DNA of 64,000 nucleotides from Poriferisodalis sp965208555. GTDB taxonomy: Bacteria > Actinomycetota > Acidimicrobiia > Acidimicrobiales > Poriferisodalaceae. Position numbers and translations under genes: made by a program. The notes under the pieces are model-generated. The model made no database searches, was not told the origin of the DNA, and saw nothing but the letters and a program-made list of their open reading frames with translations. Positions 33,261 through 41,760 of this stretch are shown here, piece by piece (position 1 is the stretch's first letter; every line of letters starts with the position of its first letter). The DNA lies in assembly GCF_965208555.1 (NCBI RefSeq), contig NZ_OZ242342.1, positions 744,001 to 808,000 on the forward strand. The letters run 5' to 3'.

Positions 33261-35180
33261 ATGCGATCGATGGCATCTGCCCACGGCGCGATGGGGCACG
33301 ACCCGGCCGGCGTCGAGGGACGCCACATAGCGCCGGGCACGGTCCGCCGGGCAGCGGCCTTGGCGCGGCCGTACCGGGCGATGCTGTCGGGATTCCTCAC
33401 GGCGCAACTGCTCGGCGCGCTGGCGTTCCTGGTGCCGCCGATCCTGTTCGGGCGCATCATCGACGAGGCCATCCCGGCGGGTGACCGATCCCAGCTGAAC
33501 GTGCTGGCTGCGATCATCGTGGCGGCGGCGTTCTGCGAGGCAGGGCTGTCGTTCATCGAGCGCTGGTGGTCGGCGCGTATCGGCGAGGGCTTGATCTTCG
33601 ACCTGCGAGTCAGCCTGTACGACCACGTGCAGCGCATGCCGGTCGCGTTCTTCACCCACGTCCAGACCGGGTCGCTGATCAGCCGCATGAACAACGACGT
33701 CATCGGCGCCCAGCGGGCCTTCACGGGCACGCTCAGCTCGGTGGTGTCCAACACGATCGTGCTCGCCACCACGCTCGTGGCCATGCTGGCGCTGGAGTGG
33801 CGCCTGACGCTGCTCGCACTGGCGCTGCTGCCGGTGTTCATTGCGCCGACCAAGCGGGTGGGCCGACGTCTCCAGGCGCTGACCCGCCAGGGCATGGAGC
33901 ACAACGCCACGATGAACACGGTGATGACCGAGCGCCTCAACGTGGCGGGGGCGCTGCTGGTCAAGCTGTTCGGGCGCCATGACGTCGAGCGGGCCGGGTT
34001 CAGCCGCACGGCCCGGACGGTGCGCGACATCGGCGTGCGCAGCGCGCTGTACGGGCGGGCGTTCTTTATCGGTCTCAGCCTCGTGGGGGCGGTGGGCGCC
34101 GCGATGCTGTACTGGGTCGGCGCGCACCTGGTGATCTCCGGCGCGCTCACCGTCGGGACGCTGGTGGCCATGGGGCTGATGGTGGTGCGCATCTACATGC
34201 CGCTGACCAGCCTGACGAACGCCCGGGTTGACGTGATGACGGCGCTGGTCTCGTTCGAGCGCGTGTTCGCGGTGCTCGATCTGCCGAACCCGATCGCCGA
34301 CCGTCCCGATGCCACGGCGCTCGACGCTGTGGACGGGCGGATCGAGCTGCAGGACGTGACCTTCAGCTACCCCCCAGCCGACGACGGGATGCTGCTCGAG
34401 CTGGGCGGCGCGACAGCGACGCCCGGACAGCACAGTGGCGCGACAGCGACGCCCGGACAGCACAGCGACGCAGCGCCGGGGCCGGTGCTGGACAGGGTGT
34501 CCGCAGTCATCGAGCCCGGCCAGACGGTTGCGCTCGTCGGGCCGTCGGGCGCCGGCAAGACGACGCTCGCTGCGCTCGTTGCCCGGCTCTACGACGTCGA
34601 CGCGGGTTCGGTGTCCGTCGACGGTCACGACGTGCGCGACGTCACGCAGGAATCGTTGCGATCCCATATCGGGGTCGTGTCCCAGGACCCGCACCTGTTC
34701 CACGACTCCATCGCGGCGAACCTGCGTTATGCCCGCCCGGGTGCCACCGACGAGGAGCTCTCCGAGGTCTGCCGGGCGGCGCACATCGACGAGCTGATCG
34801 AGAGCCTGCCCGACGGCTGGGACACCGTGGTAGGCGAGCGCGGCTACCGGCTTTCAGGCGGCGAGAAGCAGCGCCTCGCCATTGCACGGGTGCTGTTGAA
34901 GCGTCCGGCGATCGTGGTGCTCGACGAGGCCACCAGTCACCTGGACAGCGAGAACGAGGCGCTGGTGCAGAGCGCACTCGCAACCGCGCTCGCCGGCCGC
35001 ACAGCGGTGGTCATCGCGCACCGGCTGTCGACGATCACCGACGCCGATCAGATCCTGGTGCTCGATCGCGGCCGTCTCGTCGAGCAGGGACGCCATCACG
35101 ATCTGCTCGCTGCGCGTGGCCTCTACGCCGACCTGTATCGCACGCTCGTGGGCACGGGCGAGCCCGCTGGTGTTGTCTGA
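33261..35180 (+). CDS. ABC exporter, fused permease and ATPase
   Basis: This half-transporter of 639 residues (type IV ABC exporter, MsbA/LmrA-like) has about six membrane helices in residues 35-330 and a nucleotide-binding domain from about 360. Walker A GPSGAGKTT is near 427, LSGGEKQR is the signature, and AIVVLDEATSHLD is Walker B. A small insertion between the first NBD strands holds a duplicated decapeptide GATATPGQHS encoded by a 30-bp tandem repeat. It should act as a homodimer exporting a lipid, peptide or drug. Position after the lipid genes makes a lipid a reasonable guess. ATG 33261 or 33270 could be the start. Confidence 0.92.
   Translation: MRSMASAHGAMGHDPAGVEGRHIAPGTVRRAAALARPYRAMLSGFLTAQLLGALAFLVPPILFGRIIDEAIPAGDRSQLNVLAAIIVAAAFCEAGLSFIERWWSARIGEGLIFDLRVSLYDHVQRMPVAFFTHVQTGSLISRMNNDVIGAQRAFTGTLSSVVSNTIVLATTLVAMLALEWRLTLLALALLPVFIAPTKRVGRRLQALTRQGMEHNATMNTVMTERLNVAGALLVKLFGRHDVERAGFSRTARTVRDIGVRSALYGRAFFIGLSLVGAVGAAMLYWVGAHLVISGALTVGTLVAMGLMVVRIYMPLTSLTNARVDVMTALVSFERVFAVLDLPNPIADRPDATALDAVDGRIELQDVTFSYPPADDGMLLELGGATATPGQHSGATATPGQHSDAAPGPVLDRVSAVIEPGQTVALVGPSGAGKTTLAALVARLYDVDAGSVSVDGHDVRDVTQESLRSHIGVVSQDPHLFHDSIAANLRYARPGATDEELSEVCRAAHIDELIESLPDGWDTVVGERGYRLSGGEKQRLAIARVLLKRPAIVVLDEATSHLDSENEALVQSALATALAGRTAVVIAHRLSTITDADQILVLDRGRLVEQGRHHDLLAARGLYADLYRTLVGTGEPAGVV
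34407..34465 (+). repeat. Two-copy 30-bp minisatellite inside the ABC transporter gene
   Basis: Two back-to-back copies of a 30-base unit (34407-34436 and 34437-34465; the second matches over 29 bases) begin GGCGCGACAGCGACGCCCGG. In frame they encode GATATPGQHS twice, in a surface insertion between the start of the ATPase domain and the Walker A strand. The copy number could vary by slippage without breaking the frame. Confidence 0.95.
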
Positions 35181-36057
35181 CGTCCCGTCCCCGCGCTGGC
35201 GACGCTGCCGGTGGGCCGTCGCGGCGCTCACCTTCGGTCTGGCATCTCTCATGGCACCGGCGGCTCTCGGGGCCGCCGTGGCCGAGTCGCACGCGTGGGT
35301 CGAAGAGCCGATCGCCGGACCATGGGCACCTTCGACGCTCATCGACGAGCCCAAGTCCCGCTGGCGCGAGCCCCTGCCCGCCGGCGTCGATTCGCTGGCC
35401 TTCCCGCATTTCACCGGATCGGAGTTCAACGAGCTGTTCACCACGGCAGAACTGCCGAATCTGTCGCCAATCTCGGCCACGCCACCGATCACCGAATCGG
35501 CGGAGATGGACGAGCAGGTCCGTGCAGAAGCCATCGAGCGCGGCTACCAGCGCCGGTCGCTGCCGGCGAACTACGCGCTGATGCGCCTCATCGATGACGG
35601 CCTCGCGCTGCAGCGTCCCGCCGCTGCTGCATGGCTGGCCCTGCAGCAGGACGCTGCCGACCACGGCTTCGAGCTGGAGTTGAACTCCGCCTACCGGGGG
35701 CACCGGTACCAGCGAGAAGTGTTCCTGCGCCCGCTCGAAGCCCCGTACGAGCTCGACGACCTGGCAGCACGCTTGGAGATGTCGGCGCCTCCGGGCTACT
35801 CGAAGCACCACACGGGGTACGCCATCGACATTTCCCAAGAAGGGCACTATCACTTCGGCTCCTCACCCGCATATGAATGGATATCGGCCGACAACTTCGC
35901 CAATGCGAAGAAGCACGGCTGGATCCCCAGCTACCCGCCCGACGGCGGCCGCCAGGGCCCGGTGCCCGAACCGTGGGAGTTCACCTATGTCGGCGTGGAG
36001 GCAATTTTGTGCTTCCACCAGCCCCCCGCCGGCGACGATCCCCTCTGCAGCAACTGA
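35170..36057 (+). CDS. Secreted VanY/M15B-like D,D-peptidase with altered zinc ligand
   Basis: This 295-residue exported protein has a basic N-terminus and the hydrophobic stretch WAVAALTFGLASLMAPAALG, consistent with a signal peptide. The C-terminal half is an M15B peptidase: SAYRGHRYQREVF, the zinc motif SKHHTGYAID (residues 211-220; His213 and Asp220 as ligands) and EPWEFTYVG at 267-275. In VanY-type enzymes this last motif is EPWH: Glu is catalytic and His is the third zinc ligand. Here that His is Glu270. It would trim D-Ala-D-Ala termini of peptidoglycan if active. The GTG at 35170 lies inside the ABC gene (11-base overlap), so it is probably co-translated with it. Confidence 0.82.
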   Translation: MLSDVPSPRWRRCRWAVAALTFGLASLMAPAALGAAVAESHAWVEEPIAGPWAPSTLIDEPKSRWREPLPAGVDSLAFPHFTGSEFNELFTTAELPNLSPISATPPITESAEMDEQVRAEAIERGYQRRSLPANYALMRLIDDGLALQRPAAAAWLALQQDAADHGFELELNSAYRGHRYQREVFLRPLEAPYELDDLAARLEMSAPPGYSKHHTGYAIDISQEGHYHFGSSPAYEWISADNFANAKKHGWIPSYPPDGGRQGPVPEPWEFTYVGVEAILCFHQPPAGDDPLCSN

Positions 36058-36104
36058 ACGGCCGGCCCGGGAGCGGCGGCACATGGGCGAGTAGCGTCTT
36101 GCGG

Positions 36105-37190
36105 ATGGCTGAGACTGCAACCGAGCGGCGTGAGGTCGATACGGACCTCCTGAAGAAGCTCGCCTTCCAAGTGTGGACCTACAAGAAGGGCGAGATGGTG
36201 TCGGCGATGCTGCACATCGGCGACCAGCTCGGACTGTTCGCAGCCCTCTCCGAGACGCAACCTGCCACCAGCCATGACGTCGCCGAGGCCAGCGGCCTCC
36301 ACGAGCGACTGGTGCGGGAGTGGCTCTACGGCGTCGCCGCGGCAGGTCTCGTCAATCACGACGACGGCGCGTTCTCGTTGTCGCCGGAGGCCGAGGCGCT
36401 GCTCGTCGATGAGGAGGGCTCGCTGCACTTCGCCATGGGCGCCTTTCGCGGCGGGCTCGGCGACGACGTCTTGGACCTGATCCTCGACTCGTTCCGCACC
36501 GGCATCGGCATGACCTACGAGCAGCAGGGTCCTCGGGCCGCTGCCGGCTTGGCCCGCACCACCGGGCCGTTCAGCCGCCAGAACCTCACGTCGGTCATCT
36601 TGGGCGGCCTCGACGGCGTGGTGGCCAAGCTGGAACGCGGCGCCAAAGTGCTGGACGTGGGCTGCGGCGCGGGCGTGTCAGCCTGCCTGATCGCAGAGAA
36701 GTGGCCGAACACCGAGGTGGTCGGCTTCGATCCATCGGCCATCGCCGTACACCAGGCACAAGAGCGTGCCGAGGATGCGGGCCTGGAGAACACCACCTTT
36801 GTCGAGGCCGGTGCCGCCGATGTACCGGCCACGGGCGACTTCGATCTGGCGCTCACGTTCGACTGCCTCCACGACATGCCCCGTCCCGATCTCGCGCTGG
36901 ACGCCATCCGGGCCGCGCTGGATGCCGACGGCACGCTGCTCATCAAGGACATCCGCTCCAAGGGCGACTTCAACCAGGACCAGCGCAACCCGATGCTGGC
37001 CATGTTCTACGGCTTCTCCATCACAAGCTGCCTGCAGTCGGCGCTGAGCGAGCCGGGCGGCATGGGACTGGGCACCCTCGGCCTCTATCCGGACAAGGCC
37101 CGGGAGATGACGGCGGCGGCGGGATTCACACGCTTCACCGAGCACGACTTCAGCGACGCCGCAAATCTCTATTACGAAGTCCGCCCCTGA
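36105..37190 (+). CDS. SAM-dependent methyltransferase with N-terminal winged helix
   Basis: A 361-residue two-domain methyltransferase. Residues about 20-100 form a winged-helix/dimerisation domain (LHIGDQLGLFAALSE, EASGLHERLVREWLYGVAAAGLV), as in O-methyltransferases and MT-A70-unrelated class I enzymes. The catalytic domain has VLDVGCGAGVSA (motif I), VGFDPSA and FDLALTFDCLHDMPRPD. The substrate is unknown. The ATG at 36105 starts at the first conserved residue region. It ends inside the 3' end of the convergent permease gene, a 19-base overlap (37172-37190). It is the last gene of the long plus-strand run. Confidence 0.84.
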   Translation: MAETATERREVDTDLLKKLAFQVWTYKKGEMVSAMLHIGDQLGLFAALSETQPATSHDVAEASGLHERLVREWLYGVAAAGLVNHDDGAFSLSPEAEALLVDEEGSLHFAMGAFRGGLGDDVLDLILDSFRTGIGMTYEQQGPRAAAGLARTTGPFSRQNLTSVILGGLDGVVAKLERGAKVLDVGCGAGVSACLIAEKWPNTEVVGFDPSAIAVHQAQERAEDAGLENTTFVEAGAADVPATGDFDLALTFDCLHDMPRPDLALDAIRAALDADGTLLIKDIRSKGDFNQDQRNPMLAMFYGFSITSCLQSALSEPGGMGLGTLGLYPDKAREMTAAAGFTRFTEHDFSDAANLYYEVRP

Positions 37191-38965
37191 CGCTCCCGCT
37201 CGAAGAACCGGTGCGGGTGGCGTGACCCGCGAACCATCACGACGGCCGTGAGAATCTCAGCCTCGAGATACTGGCGGTGGCCGACCTCGCTGGCGTAGTG
37301 CCGGAGCAGGCGCACCGCGGCGTCCCGCTCGATCGCTGTCTCGACCGTTTCGGCCTCCGGTTCGGCCAGCAGTGCGATGCGCTCTTCCAGGTTCTGGCCG
37401 CCGCTGGGCGCGCACACGAACTCCAGCGTGGCCCGCGAGCCGTTGAAGCCGAGCGTCACCTGGGCCCAGCGCCGCAGGCCGGCGAGCGCCGACCGGGACT
37501 GCTCGCTGATCACGGCGAGCGCCTCCTCCGCGGCCGCCTCCAGCCTCTGCACGCTGCGGGTGTCGCACCCGCGTCGCTGTGCGAATGCCGTCACGAATTG
37601 CCGCAGCTCTGTGGTGCTCGCAGCGGTGAGCTCGATTTCGAGGCTTGCCCGCCGGTCCACCAAGCTGTTCGCCACCGCAGCGATGACGAGCACCAGGCTT
37701 CCCGCTGTCAACCCGTTCTGCGAGATGGCCTCCCACACCGCACCCTGCGGGAACGAGAGCACGCCGAACTCCACGCTCAGTCCCACTGCGAGCGGAGCCA
37801 CGATGACCACAGCGTCACGCACGCTGCGCAGGCGCTGCACTGAGCTGATGACGACACGCACCACCAGGGGCACGAGGGCCACGATGACGTAAGCGGCCAA
37901 GATCGGCCGCGGGATCGCAACCGCAATGGCCCACAGCTTGGGCACGAACGCCGCCACCAGAAAGAAGCAGCCGGCGACGATGCCCACGCGGCGCGACGCG
38001 CAGCGGGTCTGGTTGATGAACGCGGGCCCCACCCCGGCGATGGTCACCGGCAGCGAGCCTGCGGCGCCCGACAGGATGGTGCCGGCACCGGTGCGCCAGT
38101 TGGCACGCTGCAGCTCCCGGAAGTCCAGCGCGCGCGGCGTCCGCCACGACACCAGCCGGGTGTTGGAGGAGACGCCCTGAGAGCGAACGAGGATCGCGAA
38201 CGAGACGATCAGGAACGAGGGCAGCATCGTCACGAAGGTCTGGAGCTCGATATCGGCGCCCGGGCTGCTGCCGATATCGGCCAGGCCCACCCACGCAGCG
38301 TCGGCCACGAGGTCGAAGTCGTAGGCGCCCACGGCGATGGCCCCGACCAGTCCGGCCCCCAACCCCGCGGCCGGGGCCCAGATGCGCCACGACTTCGGCG
38401 CCCACAGGGCGATGACCACGATGATTGCCACGGTCACCAGCACGCTGATGGGTACAAACCAGTCGAGGCGGGCTTCCAGCGAGGTGCCGACGTCGGCGAG
38501 CACCGGCACCAGCGATGCGAACGCCAGGATCAGCACGGTGCCGCGCACCTGCGGCGTCACCACGCGGCGCAGGTACGAGAGCCGCAGGCCGATGGCGATC
38601 TGGAACACGCCGGAGACCACGACGAGCGCCGCCAGCGTCGCAGGGCCGCCACTGGCCAGCGCCAGGATGCAGAACGGCAGGCTGACGAGATCCACCGTCG
38701 CCACGTAGAGGCTCTCGCTGCGGAGCCGCCCGAGGCGCATGGTCAGCAGCAGGGTGGTGACACCGCACACGACCATGGAGGCCACGACCGCGCGCGCTGC
38801 CACCGCATCGGTCTCGCCGGCGAGCTGGGCGACGAGCGCTGGCAGGATCGCCAGCGGCACCACCATCAGCAGCGACAGCTGTCCGGCGATGCCCGCGGCT
38901 ATCCGTCCGGTCGGGAACTCATCCGGCTCGTACGTCGGTGCCAGCGGGGCACCACCCGCAGTCAC
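37172..38965 (-). CDS. Xanthine/uracil-type permease fused to a histidine-kinase-like ATPase domain
   Basis: A 597-residue protein. Residues about 20-440 form a multi-helix membrane domain resembling the NCS2 (xanthine/uracil/sulfate-transporter-like) fold, with the typical GSLPVTIAGVGPAFINQTR segment and about 12-14 hydrophobic helices. Residues about 455-590 look like a cytoplasmic GHKL/HATPase module of the anti-sigma or serine-kinase type: RLEAAAEEALAVISEQS holds the N-box-like Glu/Ala/Asn region, with VTLGFNGSRATLEFVCAP after it. The usual G-boxes are weak, so ATP binding is uncertain. The fusion suggests transport-coupled signalling, but no cognate partner is adjacent. It is transcribed away from the aconitase gene. 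Confidence 0.75.
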   Translation of the reverse strand: MTAGGAPLAPTYEPDEFPTGRIAAGIAGQLSLLMVVPLAILPALVAQLAGETDAVAARAVVASMVVCGVTTLLLTMRLGRLRSESLYVATVDLVSLPFCILALASGGPATLAALVVVSGVFQIAIGLRLSYLRRVVTPQVRGTVLILAFASLVPVLADVGTSLEARLDWFVPISVLVTVAIIVVIALWAPKSWRIWAPAAGLGAGLVGAIAVGAYDFDLVADAAWVGLADIGSSPGADIELQTFVTMLPSFLIVSFAILVRSQGVSSNTRLVSWRTPRALDFRELQRANWRTGAGTILSGAAGSLPVTIAGVGPAFINQTRCASRRVGIVAGCFFLVAAFVPKLWAIAVAIPRPILAAYVIVALVPLVVRVVISSVQRLRSVRDAVVIVAPLAVGLSVEFGVLSFPQGAVWEAISQNGLTAGSLVLVIAAVANSLVDRRASLEIELTAASTTELRQFVTAFAQRRGCDTRSVQRLEAAAEEALAVISEQSRSALAGLRRWAQVTLGFNGSRATLEFVCAPSGGQNLEERIALLAEPEAETVETAIERDAAVRLLRHYASEVGHRQYLEAEILTAVVMVRGSRHPHRFFERERQGRTS

Positions 38966-39146
38966 GCAAAGACCTTAGTATTCAAGCAAATTCACTGTCG
39001 AAGCTGCATTGCTCAGCGACGCGTGCCGGCTCCCTGAGGCACGGCGAGTCAAGCCTCTAGATTGAGAACCCCGCCGTTCGGCGCCGCACTGCCCGCGCAG
39101 TGGCGACCACCTGCCGACGGCGCCGCCAGCAATCCGGGAGTTGTCC

Positions 39147-41426
39147 ATGGCCGTTTACGCGAGTACGCCGATCGAGTTGATCGAAGGTGTGTACGCCGGG
39201 CTGGCCGATGCCGTGGCGTTCGGGCGTGAGCGGCTGGGCCGCGCGCTCACGCTGTCGGAGAAGATCCTGATCGCGCACCTGTCCCACCGTGAGCAGGAGC
39301 TGGAGCGAGGCGCCTCCTACGTGGACTTGGCACCCGATCGCGTCGCCATGCAGGACGCCACCGCGCAGATGGCCTGGCTGCAGTTCATGACTGCCGGGCT
39401 GGACGAAGTGGCGGTGCCCACCACGACTCACTGCGACCATCTCATCCAGGCTCGCGAGGACGGCAAGCGCGACCTGCTCGCAGCGTCTGAGAACAACGAA
39501 GAGGTCTACGACTTCCTCGAGAGCGTGTGCGCCCGCTACGGCGCCGGCTTCTGGAAGCCGGGCAGCGGCATCATCCACCAGGTCGTGCTCGAGCAGTACG
39601 CCTTTCCCGGCGGGATGATGATCGGCACCGACAGCCACACGCCCAATGCCGGCGGTCTGGGCATGGTGGCGGTCGGTGTGGGCGGCGCTGACGCCGTCGA
39701 CGTGATGACCGGATTCGCCTGGAACGTGCGCTGGCCCAAAGTCATCGGCGTGCATCTCACCGGCGAGCTGTCGGGCTGGAGCGCGCCCAAGGACGTGATC
39801 CTGAAAGTCGCCGAGATCCTGACCGTTTCGGGCGGCACCGGGGCAATCGTGGAGTACTTCGGCCCCGGCGCCGAGTCGCTGAGCGCCACCGGCAAGGGAA
39901 CGATCTGCAACATGGGTGCCGAGATCGGTGCCACCACGTCGCTGTTCGGCTACGACGCCGCCATGGCCCGCTACCTGACCGCGACGGGCCGAGCCGACGT
40001 CGCCGCCGCTGCCGACGCGGTCGCCGAGCATCTGCGCCCGGACGACGACGCGATGGCCGACCCGGTCGCCCACTACGACCAGGTGATCGAGATCGACCTG
40101 TCGCAGCTGCGCCCGCACATCAACGGGCCCCATACGCCCGACCTCGCCCGGGAGGTGTCGGCCCTGGGGGCAGAGGCCCAAGCCGAGGGCTGGCCGCTGC
40201 ACATCAGCGCAGCGCTCATCGGCAGCTGCACCAACTCCAGCTACGAGGACATCACCCGCGCCGCCTCGATCGCGCGTGATGCGGCTGCCAAGGGGCTGCG
40301 GGCACGGACGCAGCTGCTCGTCACGCCGGGCTCGGAGCAGGTCCGCGCCACCATCGAGCGCGACGGGCTGCTGGCCGACTTCGAAGCGCTGGGCGCCACG
40401 GTGCTCGCCAACGCCTGCGGTCCCTGCATCGGCCAGTGGGACCGTTCCGGCGACGAGAACTACGTCCCCGGCCAGGCCAACGTGATCGTCACGTCATACA
40501 ACCGCAATTTCCCCAAGCGCAACGACGGCGATGCCGCAACGCTGGCGTTCGTCACCTCACCCGAGACCGTCATGGCGCTGGCGCTGGCGGGAACACTCGA
40601 TTTCGATCCGGTCGACGGCGTGCTGCACAACGATGCCGGGGAACCGGTCACGCTGCCGACCCCGGTGGGCGTCGAACTGCCCCCGGCCGGCTTCGATCCC
40701 GGCGAGAGCGGATTCGTGGCCCCGCCGACAGACCGAGGCGGCGTCGAGGTGCGAGTCTCGCCGACATCGGACCGTCTGCAGGTGCTCGCGCCGTTCGAGG
40801 CGTGGGACGGCGACGACTATGCCGACCTCCCGGTGCTGGTGAAGGCCAAGGGCAAGTTCACCACCGACCACATCTCGATGGCCGGCCCCTGGCTTCGCTA
40901 CCGGGGTCACCTCGAGAACATCTCCGGGAACCTCTACCTCGGTGCAGTCAATGCCTTCGACGGCTACGACGTCGGGCATGGCAAGAACCAGTTGACCGGC
41001 GAGACGCAGCCCTACCCGGAGATCGCGAAGGCATATCACGAAGCCGGCGTGAACTGGGTGGTGATCGGCGACCAGAACATGGGCGAGGGCTCGAGCCGCG
41101 AGCATGCCGCCATGGAGCCACGCTTCCGGGGCGGCCTCGTCGCGCTGTGCCGCAGCTTCGCCCGCATCCACGAGACCAACCTGAAAAAGCAGGGCATGCT
41201 CCCGCTCACCTTTGCCGACCCGGCTGACTACGACCGCATCGGCGAGGACGACCGGATCTCGGTGCTGGGGCTCGCCGATCTGGCGCCCGGCCGCCCCGTC
41301 ACCGTCGAGGTGCGCACGCCGTCGGGCGACACCTTCTCGTTCGAGGCCAACCACACCTTCAGCGCCGATCAGGTGCAGTGGTTCAAGGCGGGCTCAGCGC
41401 TCAACATCATCCGGGCCTCGCTCTGA
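39147..41426 (+). CDS. acn: Aconitate hydratase
   Basis: Aconitase interconverts citrate and isocitrate in the TCA cycle through a [4Fe-4S] cluster. The 759-residue length and blocks IGTDSHTPNAGGLGM, GSCTNSSYEDI and ANACGPCIGQW (the three cluster Cys) are those of the mitochondrial-type (Aco2) lineage, not the ~900-residue AcnA/IRP form. The swivel domain carries GEGSSREHAA and KKQGMLPLTF. ATG 39147 is chosen over the TTG at 39141 because GGGAG sits seven bases before it. LysR, carboxylase and citrate synthase genes follow on the same strand. It may be regulated by the LysR protein; this is inference. Confidence 0.95.
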   Translation: MAVYASTPIELIEGVYAGLADAVAFGRERLGRALTLSEKILIAHLSHREQELERGASYVDLAPDRVAMQDATAQMAWLQFMTAGLDEVAVPTTTHCDHLIQAREDGKRDLLAASENNEEVYDFLESVCARYGAGFWKPGSGIIHQVVLEQYAFPGGMMIGTDSHTPNAGGLGMVAVGVGGADAVDVMTGFAWNVRWPKVIGVHLTGELSGWSAPKDVILKVAEILTVSGGTGAIVEYFGPGAESLSATGKGTICNMGAEIGATTSLFGYDAAMARYLTATGRADVAAAADAVAEHLRPDDDAMADPVAHYDQVIEIDLSQLRPHINGPHTPDLAREVSALGAEAQAEGWPLHISAALIGSCTNSSYEDITRAASIARDAAAKGLRARTQLLVTPGSEQVRATIERDGLLADFEALGATVLANACGPCIGQWDRSGDENYVPGQANVIVTSYNRNFPKRNDGDAATLAFVTSPETVMALALAGTLDFDPVDGVLHNDAGEPVTLPTPVGVELPPAGFDPGESGFVAPPTDRGGVEVRVSPTSDRLQVLAPFEAWDGDDYADLPVLVKAKGKFTTDHISMAGPWLRYRGHLENISGNLYLGAVNAFDGYDVGHGKNQLTGETQPYPEIAKAYHEAGVNWVVIGDQNMGEGSSREHAAMEPRFRGGLVALCRSFARIHETNLKKQGMLPLTFADPADYDRIGEDDRISVLGLADLAPGRPVTVEVRTPSGDTFSFEANHTFSADQVQWFKAGSALNIIRASL

Positions 41427-41492
41427 GCGAGCCCCGGGGCCCGAGCGGCCCGCGAGCGCCAGCGAACAAGAGCGGGCAGCACAGCGCGAGGA

Positions 41493-41517
41493 AGCCGGCC
41501 CGGGGGGTGGGCCGGCT
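41493..41517 (+). terminator. Stem-loop downstream of aconitase
   Basis: AGCCGGCCC (41493-41501) and GGGCCGGCT (41509-41517) form a perfect 9-bp stem around a GGGGGGT loop, 66 bases after the aconitase stop. It has no T run, only CCTTCG, so it may slow or end transcription in a Rho-assisted or high-GC-type manner, or stabilise the mRNA 3' end. Confidence 0.5.
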
Positions 41518-41638
41518 CCTTCGCTGAGGTCGCTGGGCGTGGGGGACGCTTCGACCTGTTGCCGGTCGGAGCGGGGGCTTCCGATCCGGCACTCGCCCGC
41601 CTGGGTGGGGGGACACCGTGCGGCGGTGCGATATGTGA

Positions 41639-41658
41639 AGCGGTTTGGGGTAACCGCT
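41639..41658. promoter_or_regulatory. Perfect inverted repeat, candidate operator upstream of the LysR gene
   Basis: AGCGGTT (41639-41645) and AACCGCT (41652-41658) are perfectly inverted with a 6-base spacer, about 100 bases before the regulator start. The geometry suits a dimeric regulator site (recognition site of the LysR protein or another factor). No experimental basis. Confidence 0.4.
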
Positions 41659-41716
41659 CACGAGCAAATTACCGTGGGTTTCGCTATCGGGCCAGCAGTT
41701 AGCGCAGATAGTTTCA

Positions 41717-41731
41717 ATCTCTTTTGGAGAT
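41717..41731. promoter_or_regulatory. LysR-type T-N11-A box in front of the LysR gene
   Basis: The 15-base palindrome ATCTC-N5-GAGAT contains T-N11-A with inverted arms, the known LysR-type consensus. It lies 29 bases before the regulator's ATG, in an AT-richer patch. A site so close to the start fits negative autoregulation. Confidence 0.5.
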
Positions 41732-41760
41732 GACAAGCAGCCGGGCGCTAGCGTGCCTGC

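Larger units (their letters stand above)
41427..41760. other. 334-base intergenic region between aconitase and the LysR gene
   Basis: This is the only gap above 300 bases. I see no open frame with coding character and no RNA gene. It holds a GC-rich hairpin (41493-41517), a 7-bp inverted repeat (41639-41658) and a LysR-type T-N11-A palindrome (41717-41731). Base composition drops towards the LysR gene, consistent with a promoter and operator region. Confidence 0.7.

Noticed and set aside
33177..34784. A 535-codon open frame antisense to the ABC exporter, and similar long antisense frames at 24268-26859, 49524-50915 and 56306-57829
   Set aside because: Protein is Arg/His/Gly/Ala-rich without domains, and each lies opposite a gene with clear motifs. 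Long antisense frames are expected from G/C-rich third positions.
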